64,000 bases of DNA from Clostridia bacterium (GCA_017442225.1 JAFSAR010000012.1:1-64000); one strand, 5' to 3'. Positions 52,733 to 60,563 are shown, counted from the first letter of the stretch. A program made the numbers and translations. Notes: generated by a model from the letters alone, not told the origin.

Positions 52733-52782
52733 GTATCTTGCTCACCTCTAATGAGGCAATAAAAAAGAAAAGGGGACAAGAT

Positions 52783-55152
52783 ATGTATAACGTAGTAAAA
52801 CGCGACGGAAAACTTGTGAATTTTGACATTCAGAAGATTAGCGACGCGATAAAACAGGCTTTTGAGGCTTGTCAGAAAGAGTACAATCAGGATATTATCG
52901 ACTTTTTAGCGCTTAAGGTAACCGCGGATTTTACCGAAAAGATTGAGGACGGTAAAATCACCGTTGAAAATATTCAGGACAGCGTAGAGTCTGTTCTTAT
53001 TAAAGCGGGCTATGATGACGTTGCAAAGGCATATATTATTTATCGCCGTCAGCGCGAAAAGGTAAGAAATATTAACGCTACAATGGTTGACTATAAGGCG
53101 ATTATAGACAACTATCTTAATGTCAACGACTGGCGCGTAAAAGAAAATTCTACCGTTACCTATTCTGTAGGCGGTCTTATTCTTTCAAACTCAGGTGCAG
53201 TTACGGCTAACTATTGGCTTTCTGAAATATATGATGATGAAATAGGCAATGCGCACCGTAATGCAGATATTCATATCCACGACCTTTCTATGCTTACAGG
53301 CTACTGCGCAGGTTGGTCGCTTAAACAGCTTATTCAAGAGGGCTTGGGCGGCGTACCGGGTAAGATTACCTCTTCACCTGCAAGCCACCTGTCAACTCTT
53401 TGCAACCAGATGGTAAACTTCCTTGGTATTATGCAAAACGAATGGGCAGGCGCTCAGGCTTTCTCATCGTTTGATACATATCTTGCGCCTTTTGTAAAGG
53501 TTGACAACCTTACCTATAAAGAGGTAAAGCAGTGTATCCAGAGCTTTATTTATGGTGTAAATACACCTTCGCGCTGGGGCACACAGTCACCCTTTACCAA
53601 TATCACTCTTGACTGGACAGTTCCTAACGACTTGGCAGAGCTTAACTGTATCGTTGGCGGCAAGGAAATGGACTTTAAATATAAAGACTGTAAAGCGGAA
53701 ATGGATATGATAAACCGTGCGTTTATCGAAATTATGATCGAAGGCGATGCAAACGGCCGCGGCTTCCAGTATCCTATTCCTACCTATTCAATCACACGTG
53801 ATTTTGACTGGTCAGAGACAGAGAACAACAAGCTGCTCTTTGAAATGACCGCAAAATACGGCACACCTTATTTCTCAAACTATATCAACTCTGATATGGA
53901 ACCCAGCGATGTTCGTTCAATGTGCTGCAGACTTCGTCTTGACCTTCGTGAGCTTCGCAAAAAGTCGGGCGGCTTCTTCGGTAGCGGCGAATCAACAGGT
54001 TCTGTAGGCGTTGTTACCATCAATATGCCACGAATTGCGTATCTTGCAAAGGATGAGGCAGATTTCTATGCCCGTCTCGACAAAATGATGGATATTTCTG
54101 CTCGCTCACTCCACGTTAAGCGTACAGTTATTACAAAGCTTCTTGAAGCAGGTCTTTATCCATATACAAAGAGATATCTCGGCACATTTAATAACCACTT
54201 CTCAACCATAGGTCTTGTTGGTATGAATGAGGTTGGCCTTAACGCTAAGTGGCTTGGTGAGGATCTTACCCACGAAAAGACTCAGAACTTTACAAAAGAT
54301 GTTCTTAATCATATGCGTGAGCGTCTTTCAGACTATCAGGAACAGTACGGCGACCTCTATAACCTTGAGGCTACCCCTGCTGAGTCAACCGCTTTCCGTC
54401 TTGCTAAGCACGACCTTAAGCATTATCCAAATATTATTACTGCAGGTCGCGGACCGGACGAGACACCTTACTACACCAACTCTTCACATCTGCCTGTTGG
54501 CTATACCGAGGACATATTCTCGGCTCTCGATGTACAGGATGAACTCCAGACACTTTATACATCGGGTACTGTATTCCACGCATTCCTCGGTGAAAAACTT
54601 CCCGATTGGAAGGCAGCAGCAAACCTTGTAAGAAAAATTGCCGAAAACTACAGACTTCCTTACTACACAATGTCACCGACATATTCTGTGTGTAAGAATC
54701 ACGGTTATATTTCGGGTGAGGTTTATACCTGTCCCGATTGCGGTGAAAAGACCGAGGTTTACAGCCGTATTACAGGCTATTACCGCCCCGTTCAAAACTG
54801 GAACGATGGTAAGTCACAGGAATTTAAGGACCGTAAGGTTTACGACATTGCCAATTCAAAGCTTACCCACGACGGCGTAATGGAAACCGCTTGCGCGTGC
54901 GAGCAAAAGTCGGACGCAATCCTTGCTGACGGCATATATCTTTTCACAACAGCAACCTGCCCCAACTGCAAAATAGCGGTGTCATTGCTTGATAAGGCTG
55001 GCGTTATCTTCAACAAGCTTCTTGCTAACGAAAACGTAGAGGCAGTAAACGCCCTCGGCATTAAGCAAGCGCCAACACTTGTTGTTGTAGAAAACGGAAA
55101 CGCTATAAAATACACAGGCGTATCTGATATTAAAAAATATCTTAACGCGTAA
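52783..55152 (+). CDS. nrdD: Anaerobic ribonucleoside-triphosphate reductase with fused C-terminal redoxin domain
   Basis: A 789-aa class III reductase. The N-terminal ATP-cone (YNVVKRDGKLVNFDIQKI) gives allosteric control. The glycyl radical site is Gly665 in SRITGYYRP. Zinc-site cysteines lie at about 637, 650 and 653. After the radical loop comes an extra domain of about 90 residues with TATCPNCKIAV (Cys726 and Cys729) and QAPTLVVVENG, a glutaredoxin/thioredoxin-like fold. Thioredoxin reductase follows. The fusion suggests that thiol electrons, not formate, drive reduction. ATG at 52783 follows AAAGGGG; an in-frame start at 52738 is rejected. Confidence 0.95.
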   Translation: MYNVVKRDGKLVNFDIQKISDAIKQAFEACQKEYNQDIIDFLALKVTADFTEKIEDGKITVENIQDSVESVLIKAGYDDVAKAYIIYRRQREKVRNINATMVDYKAIIDNYLNVNDWRVKENSTVTYSVGGLILSNSGAVTANYWLSEIYDDEIGNAHRNADIHIHDLSMLTGYCAGWSLKQLIQEGLGGVPGKITSSPASHLSTLCNQMVNFLGIMQNEWAGAQAFSSFDTYLAPFVKVDNLTYKEVKQCIQSFIYGVNTPSRWGTQSPFTNITLDWTVPNDLAELNCIVGGKEMDFKYKDCKAEMDMINRAFIEIMIEGDANGRGFQYPIPTYSITRDFDWSETENNKLLFEMTAKYGTPYFSNYINSDMEPSDVRSMCCRLRLDLRELRKKSGGFFGSGESTGSVGVVTINMPRIAYLAKDEADFYARLDKMMDISARSLHVKRTVITKLLEAGLYPYTKRYLGTFNNHFSTIGLVGMNEVGLNAKWLGEDLTHEKTQNFTKDVLNHMRERLSDYQEQYGDLYNLEATPAESTAFRLAKHDLKHYPNIITAGRGPDETPYYTNSSHLPVGYTEDIFSALDVQDELQTLYTSGTVFHAFLGEKLPDWKAAANLVRKIAENYRLPYYTMSPTYSVCKNHGYISGEVYTCPDCGEKTEVYSRITGYYRPVQNWNDGKSQEFKDRKVYDIANSKLTHDGVMETACACEQKSDAILADGIYLFTTATCPNCKIAVSLLDKAGVIFNKLLANENVEAVNALGIKQAPTLVVVENGNAIKYTGVSDIKKYLNA

Positions 55153-55166
55153 AAATTAAAACTTAA

Positions 55167-55199
55167 AATGTGGCAGGATAACACCTGCCACATTGTTTT
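55167..55199 (+). terminator. Terminator after nrdD
   Basis: AATGTGGCAGG (55167-55177) pairs perfectly with CCTGCCACATT (55184-55194), then GTTTTAG. trxB starts 17 bases later with no clear promoter, so some readthrough is likely. Confidence 0.8.
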
Positions 55200-55215
55200 A
55201 GTGAGGATAAAAATT

Positions 55216-56115
55216 ATGTATGATATTATAGTTATAGGCGGCGGTCCTGCAGGTCTTACCGCGGCAATCTATGCACGTCGCGCAAATAAGAGCGTATTAG
55301 TTATCGAAAAAGGCTCTTTTGGCGGTCAAATTACCTTTTCACCAAAGGTTGAAAATATACCGGGTTTTGCTGAGGTTACAGGCAACGAGTTTGCTGAAAA
55401 GTTAGTGGAACAAGCGCTTGGTCTTGATGCAGAGGTTGAGTGCGCCGAGGTTTTAGAGATAAAGCAGGGCGACATTAAAACCGTTGTTACCGACAGCGGC
55501 GAATATGAGACACGCACCGTTATTATCGCAACGGGCGCCAAGCACCGTATGTTAGGGTTGCCTCGCGAGGAAGAATTTGTGGGCGAGGGTATATCCTTTT
55601 GCGCCGTGTGTGACGGTGCGTTTTACGCAGGACGCGACGTTGCGGTTATTGGCGGAGGCAATTCGGCGCTGCAAGAGGCGATATTGCTAGCTGATTTGGC
55701 TAAAAAAGTTTATGTGGTTCAAAACCTCGATTTTCTTACAGGCGAGCAAAAATTACAGGAAAAACTTAACAATAAAGAAAATGTTGAGATAATACTCGGG
55801 CATACCGTAAAAGGCGTTCTTGGTGATACCACACTCACGGGCATTACCGTTGCCGATAACAGTGGCAACGAAAAACAGCTTACCATTGACGGTATGTTTG
55901 TAGCGATCGGTCTTATTCCTCAAAACGAGGCTTTTGAGGGCGTTATAAATCTTGATGAACGCGGTTACGTAACATCAGACGAAAACTGCCTTACCAATGC
56001 CGACGGTATTTTTGTTGCAGGCGATTGCCGTAGTAAAAAAATCCGTCAGGTAGCAACGGCGGCCGCCGACGGCGCAATCGCCGCATTGGCAGCATGCGAT
56101 TATTTGGACAAATAA
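55216..56115 (+). CDS. trxB: Thioredoxin reductase
   Basis: A 299-aa FAD/NADPH flavoprotein. The FAD motif is IIVIGGGPAGLTAAIYA, the redox disulfide is CAVC in SFCAVCDGAFY, the NADPH motif is VAVIGGGNSALQEA, and the end has GIFVAGDCR. Its place behind nrdD suggests that it feeds the redoxin domain there. ATG at 55216 follows GAGGATAAA; an upstream in-frame start lies in the nrdD terminator. Confidence 0.94.
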   Translation: MYDIIVIGGGPAGLTAAIYARRANKSVLVIEKGSFGGQITFSPKVENIPGFAEVTGNEFAEKLVEQALGLDAEVECAEVLEIKQGDIKTVVTDSGEYETRTVIIATGAKHRMLGLPREEEFVGEGISFCAVCDGAFYAGRDVAVIGGGNSALQEAILLADLAKKVYVVQNLDFLTGEQKLQEKLNNKENVEIILGHTVKGVLGDTTLTGITVADNSGNEKQLTIDGMFVAIGLIPQNEAFEGVINLDERGYVTSDENCLTNADGIFVAGDCRSKKIRQVATAAADGAIAALAACDYLDK

Positions 56116-56119
56116 AATT

Positions 56120-56156
56120 AACTCCCGACTTGAATTTTCAAGTCGGGAGTTTTTTG
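56120..56156. terminator. Strong terminator between trxB and the XRE gene
   Basis: AACTCCCGACTTGA (56120-56133) pairs perfectly with TCAAGTCGGGAGTT (56138-56151) followed by TTTT. It is usable from both strands. Confidence 0.93.
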
Positions 56157-56378
56157 TTATCTTTTTGGATAAGGTAAATCGGGCAAACCTAAAATATAAT
56201 CTGCAGAAACATTATAATAAATGCTTAACTGCTTTACTATATGGCTGGGTATTTCGGTTTCGCCACGTTCCCATCGTTGATAGGTTGTCGTATAAACATT
56301 TAATATTTTCGCAATTTCGGCTTGTGTCAAGTCTTTATCTTCTCTTAAATCTCTAACTCTTTGATAAATATATTCCAT
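56157..56378 (-). CDS. Small XRE-family HTH repressor
   Basis: A 73-aa Cro/CI-type DNA-binding protein. It is essentially a single helix-turn-helix: RVRDLREDKDLTQAEIAKIL, then YTTTYQRWERGETEIPSH and the closing YYNVSADYILGLPD. No effector or membrane domain is present. Three palindromes with a shared AACAC/GTGTT half-site lie directly upstream; one covers its own ribosome-binding site and start codon, so autoregulation is likely. A divergent consensus promoter is embedded in the other two. No toxin or phage gene is adjacent. Confidence 0.9.
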   Translation of the reverse strand: MEYIYQRVRDLREDKDLTQAEIAKILNVYTTTYQRWERGETEIPSHIVKQLSIYYNVSADYILGLPDLPYPKR

Positions 56379-56449
56379 AGTAACACCTCAAGTGTTACTA
56401 TAACTCAAAACACAGAAATGTGTTGACAATAACACAAAGTTGTGTTATT
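56377..56449. promoter_or_regulatory. Three related palindromes, probable XRE operators
   Basis: A: ATAGTAACAC/GTGTTACTAT (56377-56401, 5-base centre). B: AACACA/TGTGTT (56409-56424, 4-base centre). C: AATAACACAA/TTGTGTTATT (56428-56449, 2-base centre). All share AACAC-GTGTT. B touches the -35 and C fills the spacer of the plus-strand promoter. Confidence 0.65.
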
Positions 56450-56451
56450 AT
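56423..56451 (+). promoter_or_regulatory. Divergent promoter opposite the XRE gene
   Basis: TTGACA (56423-56428), 17 bp, TATTAT (56446-56451). It points to a region with no annotated gene, ending at the hairpin at 56511-56542. Confidence 0.65.
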
Positions 56452-56457
56452 GCATAT

Positions 56458-56545
56458 GGTCGCCAAACCAAAAACATAAAATTGCATCTGTTGCGACACG
56501 CCACACAAAAAAGAACACTGCTAAAATTTTAGCAGTGTTCTTTTG
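56458..56545 (+). ncRNA. Candidate short RNA under the XRE operators
   Basis: Transcription from the 56423 promoter would make an RNA of about 85-90 nt, ending in a perfect hairpin. GTCGC (56459-56463) can pair with GCGAC (56493-56497) inside it. No reading frame with a ribosome-binding site was found; the longest starts encode nine residues or fewer. The terminator may belong only to rex on the other strand. Confidence 0.25.
56509..56545. terminator. Bidirectional terminator downstream of rex
   Basis: AAGAACACTGCTAAAA (56511-56526) is followed at once by its reverse complement (56527-56542). T tracts flank it on both strands, longest on the minus side as expected for rex. Confidence 0.88.
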
Positions 56546-56552
56546 CTTTAAA

Positions 56553-56580
56553 TGTAGGGGACGATGCCCACATCGTCCCG
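56553..56580. repeat. TGTAGGG-type palindromic repeat
   Basis: TGTAG followed by GGGACGATG (56558-56566), a CCCA loop and CATCGTCCC (56571-56579). It is the same family as the inverted pair at 9847-9910. Confidence 0.6.
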
Positions 56581-56590
56581 AAAAAATCAT

Positions 56591-57217
56591 TTAATTACTC
56601 AATTTATAAGATAATGTCATCAGGCTGTCGCCAAAATGTATGTTTTCAACCTCTACTTGTGGGTGGTCGAGCGCAATATCATAGTGGCTGAAATTTAAAA
56701 AGCCTTTGACACCCAATTTTATCAGTTGATCACAAATTTCTTTTGATGCATCTTTAGGAATACAAAGTATTGCCGCGCGCGGCATATTTTCGCGGCAGAA
56801 TTCATCTAATGTAGATATATGTCTTATCGGTACGTTGCGCACCATCTGACCCACAAGCGATTCCTTTGCGTCAAACATACCAATAAGGTGAAATCCCTTT
56901 GACTCAAAATTTATATAATGTGCAATGGCTTTCCCCAGATTGCCCACACCTATAAGTATCGCGTTTTGTGGGCGGTCTAGACCGAGTATGCGGCCAATCT
57001 CGCCTTGCAACAGCTCAATATTATAGCCATAACCCTGCTGACCGAATTCACCAAAGCAGTTAAGGTCCTGACGTATCTGGCTGGCAGTAAGGTGCATACG
57101 CTCTGACAACTCGCGTGACGATATGCGTGTGAGTCCCTCTTTTTTTAGCTCGCCTAAAAATCTGTAATACCGCGGCAAGCGGTTAATTACCGAGTTTGAA
57201 ATGCCCGTTGGTTTCAT
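56591..57217 (-). CDS. rex: Redox-sensing transcriptional repressor Rex
   Basis: A 208-aa NADH/NAD+ sensor. The N-terminal winged helix includes RISSRELSERMHLTASQIRQDL; the Rossmann NAD motif is LIGVGNLGKAIAHY; the C-terminal swapped helix follows. Rex represses fermentation and reduction genes when NADH is low. Normal length. AGAGG precedes the ATG. It is divergent from the PerR-like gene, each with its own promoter. I saw no clear Rex box (TTGTGAA-N6-TTCACAA) in the gap. Confidence 0.95.
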   Translation of the reverse strand: MKPTGISNSVINRLPRYYRFLGELKKEGLTRISSRELSERMHLTASQIRQDLNCFGEFGQQGYGYNIELLQGEIGRILGLDRPQNAILIGVGNLGKAIAHYINFESKGFHLIGMFDAKESLVGQMVRNVPIRHISTLDEFCRENMPRAAILCIPKDASKEICDQLIKLGVKGFLNFSHYDIALDHPQVEVENIHFGDSLMTLSYKLSN

Positions 57218-57270
57218 CTAAATATAACCTCTAATTCTTTAAAAAGATTGTTAAAAACTTGAACAAGTCT

Positions 57271-57299
57271 ATTTTAAAAAATTTTTTTAAAAAAGTCAA
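57271..57299 (-). promoter_or_regulatory. Promoter of rex
   Basis: On the minus strand TTGACT (57299-57294), 17 bp, TAAAAT (57276-57271). An ACTTG-AA-CAAGT inverted repeat (57257-57268) lies just past the -10 and may be an operator. Confidence 0.6.
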
Positions 57300-57309
57300 G
57301 AAAAAATGC

Positions 57310-57337
57310 TTGACAAATGAAAAAAGGTGAGTATAAT
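57310..57337 (+). promoter_or_regulatory. Promoter of the PerR-like operon
   Basis: TTGACA (57310-57315), 16 bp, TATAAT (57332-57337). Confidence 0.85.
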
Positions 57338-57348
57338 TAAAAATGTAA

Positions 57349-57371
57349 AAAGTAGTAACGATTACTACTTT
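57349..57371. promoter_or_regulatory. Perfect 10-bp palindrome, probable Fur/PerR operator
   Basis: AAAGTAGTAA (57349-57358), centre CGA, TTACTACTTT (57362-57371). It lies just downstream of the transcription start of the Fur-family gene, well placed for autorepression. Confidence 0.65.
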
Positions 57372-57389
57372 CAAGAAAAGAGGTGAGTT

Positions 57390-57761
57390 ATGGCAAACTA
57401 TTCAAAGCAACGCGAGGCAATACTTAACGAATTGCAAAACCGCTGCGACCATCCCACAGCCGCTCAGGTTTACGAGGGGGTAAGACGGGTGATACCAAAC
57501 ATCAGTCTTGGCACGGTTTACCGTAACCTTGCAAGTCTTGTCGAAAGCGGCGAGATACTAAGCGTCTCGGTAGGCGACGGCTACGAGCACTTTGACGGCG
57601 ACAAGAGTTTTCATCTGCATCTACACTGCAAATGCTGCGGCGCGATAATCGACTCGCGAGTAGATGACGATATCAAGAGCCTTGCGCACTTTGACGGCTT
57701 CACACCCGAAACCAGCGTATGCGTGGTTTATGGAACTTGTAAAAATTGCAACAAGCAATAA
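57390..57761 (+). CDS. Fur family regulator, probably PerR-like
   Basis: A 123-aa metalloregulator. The winged helix contains HPTAAQVYEGVRRVIPNISLGTVYRNL, the canonical recognition helix. HFDGDKSFHLHLHCKCCG supplies the His/Asp regulatory metal site and the first structural-zinc CxxC; CKNCN near the end is the second. The adjacent rubrerythrin and ferritin genes favour a peroxide-sensing PerR over iron-sensing Fur, though sequence alone cannot decide. GAGGTGAG precedes the ATG. Confidence 0.92.
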   Translation: MANYSKQREAILNELQNRCDHPTAAQVYEGVRRVIPNISLGTVYRNLASLVESGEILSVSVGDGYEHFDGDKSFHLHLHCKCCGAIIDSRVDDDIKSLAHFDGFTPETSVCVVYGTCKNCNKQ

Positions 57762-57797
57762 ATTATAAAAATTGAAACATTTTTGGAGGATTTTAAA

Positions 57798-58340
57798 ATG
57801 AAAAAGTATGTATGTTTAATTTGCGGTTATGTTCACGAAGGTGATTCTGCTCCCGACGCTTGCCCTATTTGTAAGGCTCCTGCCAGCAAGTTTGAAGAGC
57901 AGTCAGGCGAAAAGACTTGGGCTGCTGAGCACGTTGTAGGCATTGCGCAGGGTGTAGACCAAAGAATTATCGACGGTCTTCGCGAAAACTTTAACGGCGA
58001 ATGCTCAGAAGTTGGTATGTATCTTGCAATGTCACGCGTTGCACACCGTGAGGGTTACCCCGAAATCGGTCTTTATTGGGAAAAGGCAGCGCTTGAAGAG
58101 GCAGAGCACGCAGCAAAATTTGCAGAGCTTTTAGGTGAGGTTCTTACCGACTCTACCAAGAAAAATCTTGAGATGCGCGTAGATGCTGAAAACGGCGCAA
58201 CAAAGGGCAAGTTTGAACTTGCTAAGCTTGCTAAAGAACTCGGTCTTGACGCAATCCACGACACCGTTCACGAAATGGCTCGCGACGAAGCAAGACACGG
58301 CAAGGCATTTGAGGGACTCCTCGCTCGTTACTTCAAATAA
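57798..58340 (+). CDS. Reverse rubrerythrin
   Basis: A 180-aa non-haem iron protein for peroxide reduction in anaerobes. An N-terminal rubredoxin domain ([12 protein letters not shown] and DACPICKAP, two CxxC iron ligand pairs) precedes a ferritin-like diiron four-helix domain with E-x6-Y ([20 protein letters not shown]), [11 protein letters not shown] and [11 protein letters not shown]. The domain order is reversed from classical rubrerythrin. GGAGGA lies before the ATG at 57798. It is cotranscribed with the PerR-like gene. Confidence 0.94.
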   Translation: MKKYVCLICGYVHEGDSAPDACPICKAPASKFEEQSGEKTWAAEHVVGIAQGVDQRIIDGLRENFNGECSEVGMYLAMSRVAHREGYPEIGLYWEKAALEEAEHAAKFAELLGEVLTDSTKKNLEMRVDAENGATKGKFELAKLAKELGLDAIHDTVHEMARDEARHGKAFEGLLARYFK

Positions 58341-58352
58341 TTTGTAGTTTAA

Positions 58353-58382
58353 AGGGGAGTCTTATCGACTCCTCTTATTTTA
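58353..58382 (+). terminator. Terminator after the rubrerythrin gene
   Basis: AGGGGAGTC (58353-58361) pairs with GACTCCTCT (58367-58375) with one wobble pair, then TATTTT. Ferritin follows 19 bases later without a visible promoter, so it may be partial. Confidence 0.7.
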
Positions 58383-58400
58383 AATAAAAAGGGTGATATT

Positions 58401-58913
58401 ATGTTAGATAAAAAGGTTATTGAGTTACTTAACGACCAAATAAACAAAGAGTTTTACAGCGCATATCTTTATCTTGATATAGCCAACTACTATACCGAGA
58501 ACGACCTTGACGGTTTTGGTAATTGGTATAATATTCAAGCGCAAGAAGAGCGCGACCACGCGCTGCTTTTCTTAAAATATTTGCAAAGCAACGGGGTAAA
58601 GGTTACGCTTAAAGCAATAGACCAGCCCGACAAGGAGTTTAAAAATCACCTTGATCCACTACTTACGGGTGCCGAGCACGAGCGCTATGTGACAAACTTA
58701 ATTCACACAATTTATGATGCGGCTTACAGCGTAAAGGATTTCCGCACAATGCAGTTTTTAGACTGGTTTGTAAAAGAACAGCTTGAGGAAGAGGAAAACG
58801 CCGACAAATTGGTAAACAAGTATAAGCTGTTTGGCGACGACCCCAAGAGCCTTTATTTGCTCGACCAAGAGCTTGCAACCCGTGTTTACACAGCACCGAG
58901 CCTTACGCTGTAA
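58401..58913 (+). CDS. ftnA: Bacterial non-haem ferritin
   Basis: A 170-aa iron-storage protein. Ferroxidase-centre residues are visible in NKEFYSAYLYLDIANYY, QAQEERDHALLFLKYL and FVKEQLEEEENADKLVNKY. The length is typical of FtnA. AAAGGGTGATATT precedes the ATG. It follows the peroxide-defence genes, fitting joint iron and oxidant control. Confidence 0.94.
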   Translation: MLDKKVIELLNDQINKEFYSAYLYLDIANYYTENDLDGFGNWYNIQAQEERDHALLFLKYLQSNGVKVTLKAIDQPDKEFKNHLDPLLTGAEHERYVTNLIHTIYDAAYSVKDFRTMQFLDWFVKEQLEEEENADKLVNKYKLFGDDPKSLYLLDQELATRVYTAPSLTL

Positions 58914-58940
58914 TTAATGCACAATGCACAATTAACTAAT
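58914..58940. repeat. AATGCACAATG-type intergenic repeat
   Basis: Two units (AATGCACAATGCACAATTAA) directly follow the ferritin stop and precede a terminator, the same arrangement as after oadA at 7072. Confidence 0.6.
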
Positions 58941-58944
58941 ACGA

Positions 58945-58976
58945 AAGCACCTGCTATAGAGATATAACAGGTGCTT
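58945..58976 (+). terminator. Terminator after ferritin
   Basis: AAGCACCTG (58945-58953) pairs with CAGGTGCTT (58968-58976), with short inner AT pairs. Confidence 0.75.
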
Positions 58977-58999
58977 GAATTTTGTTACAAATATGTTGC

Positions 59000-59028
59000 T
59001 TGACAAAGCTCATTAGTTACTATAGACT
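59000..59028 (+). promoter_or_regulatory. Promoter of the 59051 membrane protein gene
   Basis: TTGACA (59000-59005), 17 bp, TAGACT (59023-59028). Confidence 0.7.
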
Positions 59029-59050
59029 AAAACAAAAGGAGATACTAATT

Positions 59051-59887
59051 ATGATAAGCTACATATTTAAAAATAAGACAAAAAATATTTTGGCGATAGT
59101 TTTTACGGTGTTATATGTGTTAAACACCAACTTAATGTATTGGCTTTATAGTTCTATAAATTTTGGAGAATTTCTTTTGCTTTCAGAAGTGGTTTTAAAG
59201 TTATTGCCGTATATATTTATTATTGTATATTTGTGTACACTAAAAAGGCAATATCGGTTTAAAGAATGGTTGTTTCCTGCAGCGTTTGCAATTTTTGTAG
59301 TAGTAGATGTTCATACCATAATAGTTTCAATAATAACAAACATAGAATATATTAATTCTGTTGAGGGATTTATTTGGCTGACGTCAAGCGTTGCATATGA
59401 TATGGTTTTGCTTGCAGCATATATATTATGTCTTTTAGGCTCAATTAAAAATTTTAAAAACGTTATACTTTTACGCGTAGGATTAATAATACTAATGATA
59501 AGTATAGTAATCAACCAAGCGTTTCAGTTTTTGTTATCAAACATGGGATATGATTTACATAATGCTTTTTTGAACTATTTAAATCTATTAATTCCCTCTA
59601 TAGCAGAAGTGCTTTATGATGCTTTTATTCTTTTGCTTTTCTATTTTGGACTTTTAAATCTAACCTTTAATAAAAAGAGTGAATATATCGACATAACGCC
59701 ATACGTCGAAGAGAGAAAAGCCAAAAAAGAGGCAAAACGTGCGGCAAAGCTTGAGGCAAAACAACAAGAAGAAGCCAGACTGAACGCTCCAGCGCCCGAA
59801 ATACCTGATGGTTTCTGGCGCTGTATGGCTTGTGGCAAAATATTGCCCGACAGCATCGACCGCTGTGAGTGCGGATACAAAAAATAA
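59051..59887 (+). CDS. Uncharacterised membrane protein with C-terminal zinc ribbon
   Basis: Not recognised. The 278-aa protein has about six hydrophobic segments (roughly 10-30, 35-60, 72-95, 110-135, 142-165 and 180-208), a Lys/Ala/Glu-rich helix of about 30 residues that may form a coiled coil, and a C-terminal RCMACGKILPDSIDRCECG, a four-Cys rubredoxin/zinc-ribbon-type knuckle. The layout suggests a membrane protein with a metal-binding cytosolic tail. ATG at 59051 follows AAAGGAG. It is alone in its transcript and AT-rich. Confidence 0.72.
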   Translation: MISYIFKNKTKNILAIVFTVLYVLNTNLMYWLYSSINFGEFLLLSEVVLKLLPYIFIIVYLCTLKRQYRFKEWLFPAAFAIFVVVDVHTIIVSIITNIEYINSVEGFIWLTSSVAYDMVLLAAYILCLLGSIKNFKNVILLRVGLIILMISIVINQAFQFLLSNMGYDLHNAFLNYLNLLIPSIAEVLYDAFILLLFYFGLLNLTFNKKSEYIDITPYVEERKAKKEAKRAAKLEAKQQEEARLNAPAPEIPDGFWRCMACGKILPDSIDRCECGYKK

Positions 59888-59906
59888 TGCACAATGATTT
59901 TACAAT

Positions 59907-59939
59907 TAAGCCGCAGCTTATGTTTAAAGCTGTGGCTTA
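59907..59939 (+). terminator. Hairpin after the 59051 gene
   Basis: TAAGCCGCAGCTT (59907-59919) pairs with AAGCTGTGGCTTA (59927-59939) with one wobble pair. No T tract follows, so termination is uncertain. An AATGCACAATG unit lies just before it (59886-59896). Confidence 0.5.
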
Positions 59940-60006
59940 AAAAATAAAAATTCTTTTTTTGCATTTTTTGTTTTTCTCGGTTAATAATATTACGGGAGGA
60001 ATCAAA

Positions 60007-60426
60007 ATGAAAAAAATAATTGTTTTAGCACTTAGTCTTATTTTTGTCTTATCACTTACAGCTTGTGGCAGAGCTATGAACGATGTAACAAGTGATGCAG
60101 AATCAATCGGAGATTCTGTTGTCAGCGGTACCGAAAGTGTTGTTGACAAAGCAGAGGATGCTGTGACCGATAATAACGGTAATGACAACAATAATAGCAA
60201 ATCTATGAACTTGATGGCAGGCATTACCGCAAACGACGCAAAAGAGGCGGCTTTAAAGCACGCGGGACTCGGCGAATCACAGGTAAGTGACGTTGATGTA
60301 GACCTTGACCGAGATAACGGCAAGCTTATTTACGAAGTCGATTTTAATTCGGGCAATACCGAATACGACTATGATATTGATGCAGAAACAGGCGAGGTAA
60401 TATCCGCAGACAAGAGTAAAGACTAA
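60007..60426 (+). CDS. PepSY-domain lipoprotein
   Basis: A 139-aa predicted lipoprotein: MKKIIVLALSLIFVLSLTACG with lipobox LTAC (Cys20). A Ser/Asp/Asn-rich linker (about 25-68) leads to one PepSY domain: ITANDAKEAALKHAGL...VDVDLDRDNGKLIYEVDF and DYDIDAETGEVISA. Single PepSY domains are thought to bind or inhibit peptidases at the cell surface, but this is not proven for this form. GGGAGGAATC precedes the ATG at 60007. Confidence 0.88.
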   Translation: MKKIIVLALSLIFVLSLTACGRAMNDVTSDAESIGDSVVSGTESVVDKAEDAVTDNNGNDNNNSKSMNLMAGITANDAKEAALKHAGLGESQVSDVDVDLDRDNGKLIYEVDFNSGNTEYDYDIDAETGEVISADKSKD

Positions 60427-60434
60427 AACCAACC

Positions 60435-60481
60435 CATCAAGCGCAGAACGAAATAAATTCAATTTTGTTCTGCGCTTGATG
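60435..60481 (+). terminator. Long hairpin after the PepSY gene
   Basis: CATCAAGCGCAGAAC (60435-60449) pairs perfectly over 15 bp with GTTCTGCGCTTGATG (60467-60481). No T tract follows. Confidence 0.55.
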
Positions 60482-60505
60482 AATTGATTTCATAAATAGT
60501 TTTTG

Positions 60506-60534
60506 TTGTCAAAGTTGAAAAAATGTGTTATTAT
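60506..60534 (+). promoter_or_regulatory. Promoter of the 60564 lipoprotein gene
   Basis: TTGTCA (60506-60511), 17 bp, TATTAT (60529-60534). Confidence 0.65.
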
Positions 60535-60563
60535 GTCTTTAGTATTCTTAAAAGGTGATAGTA

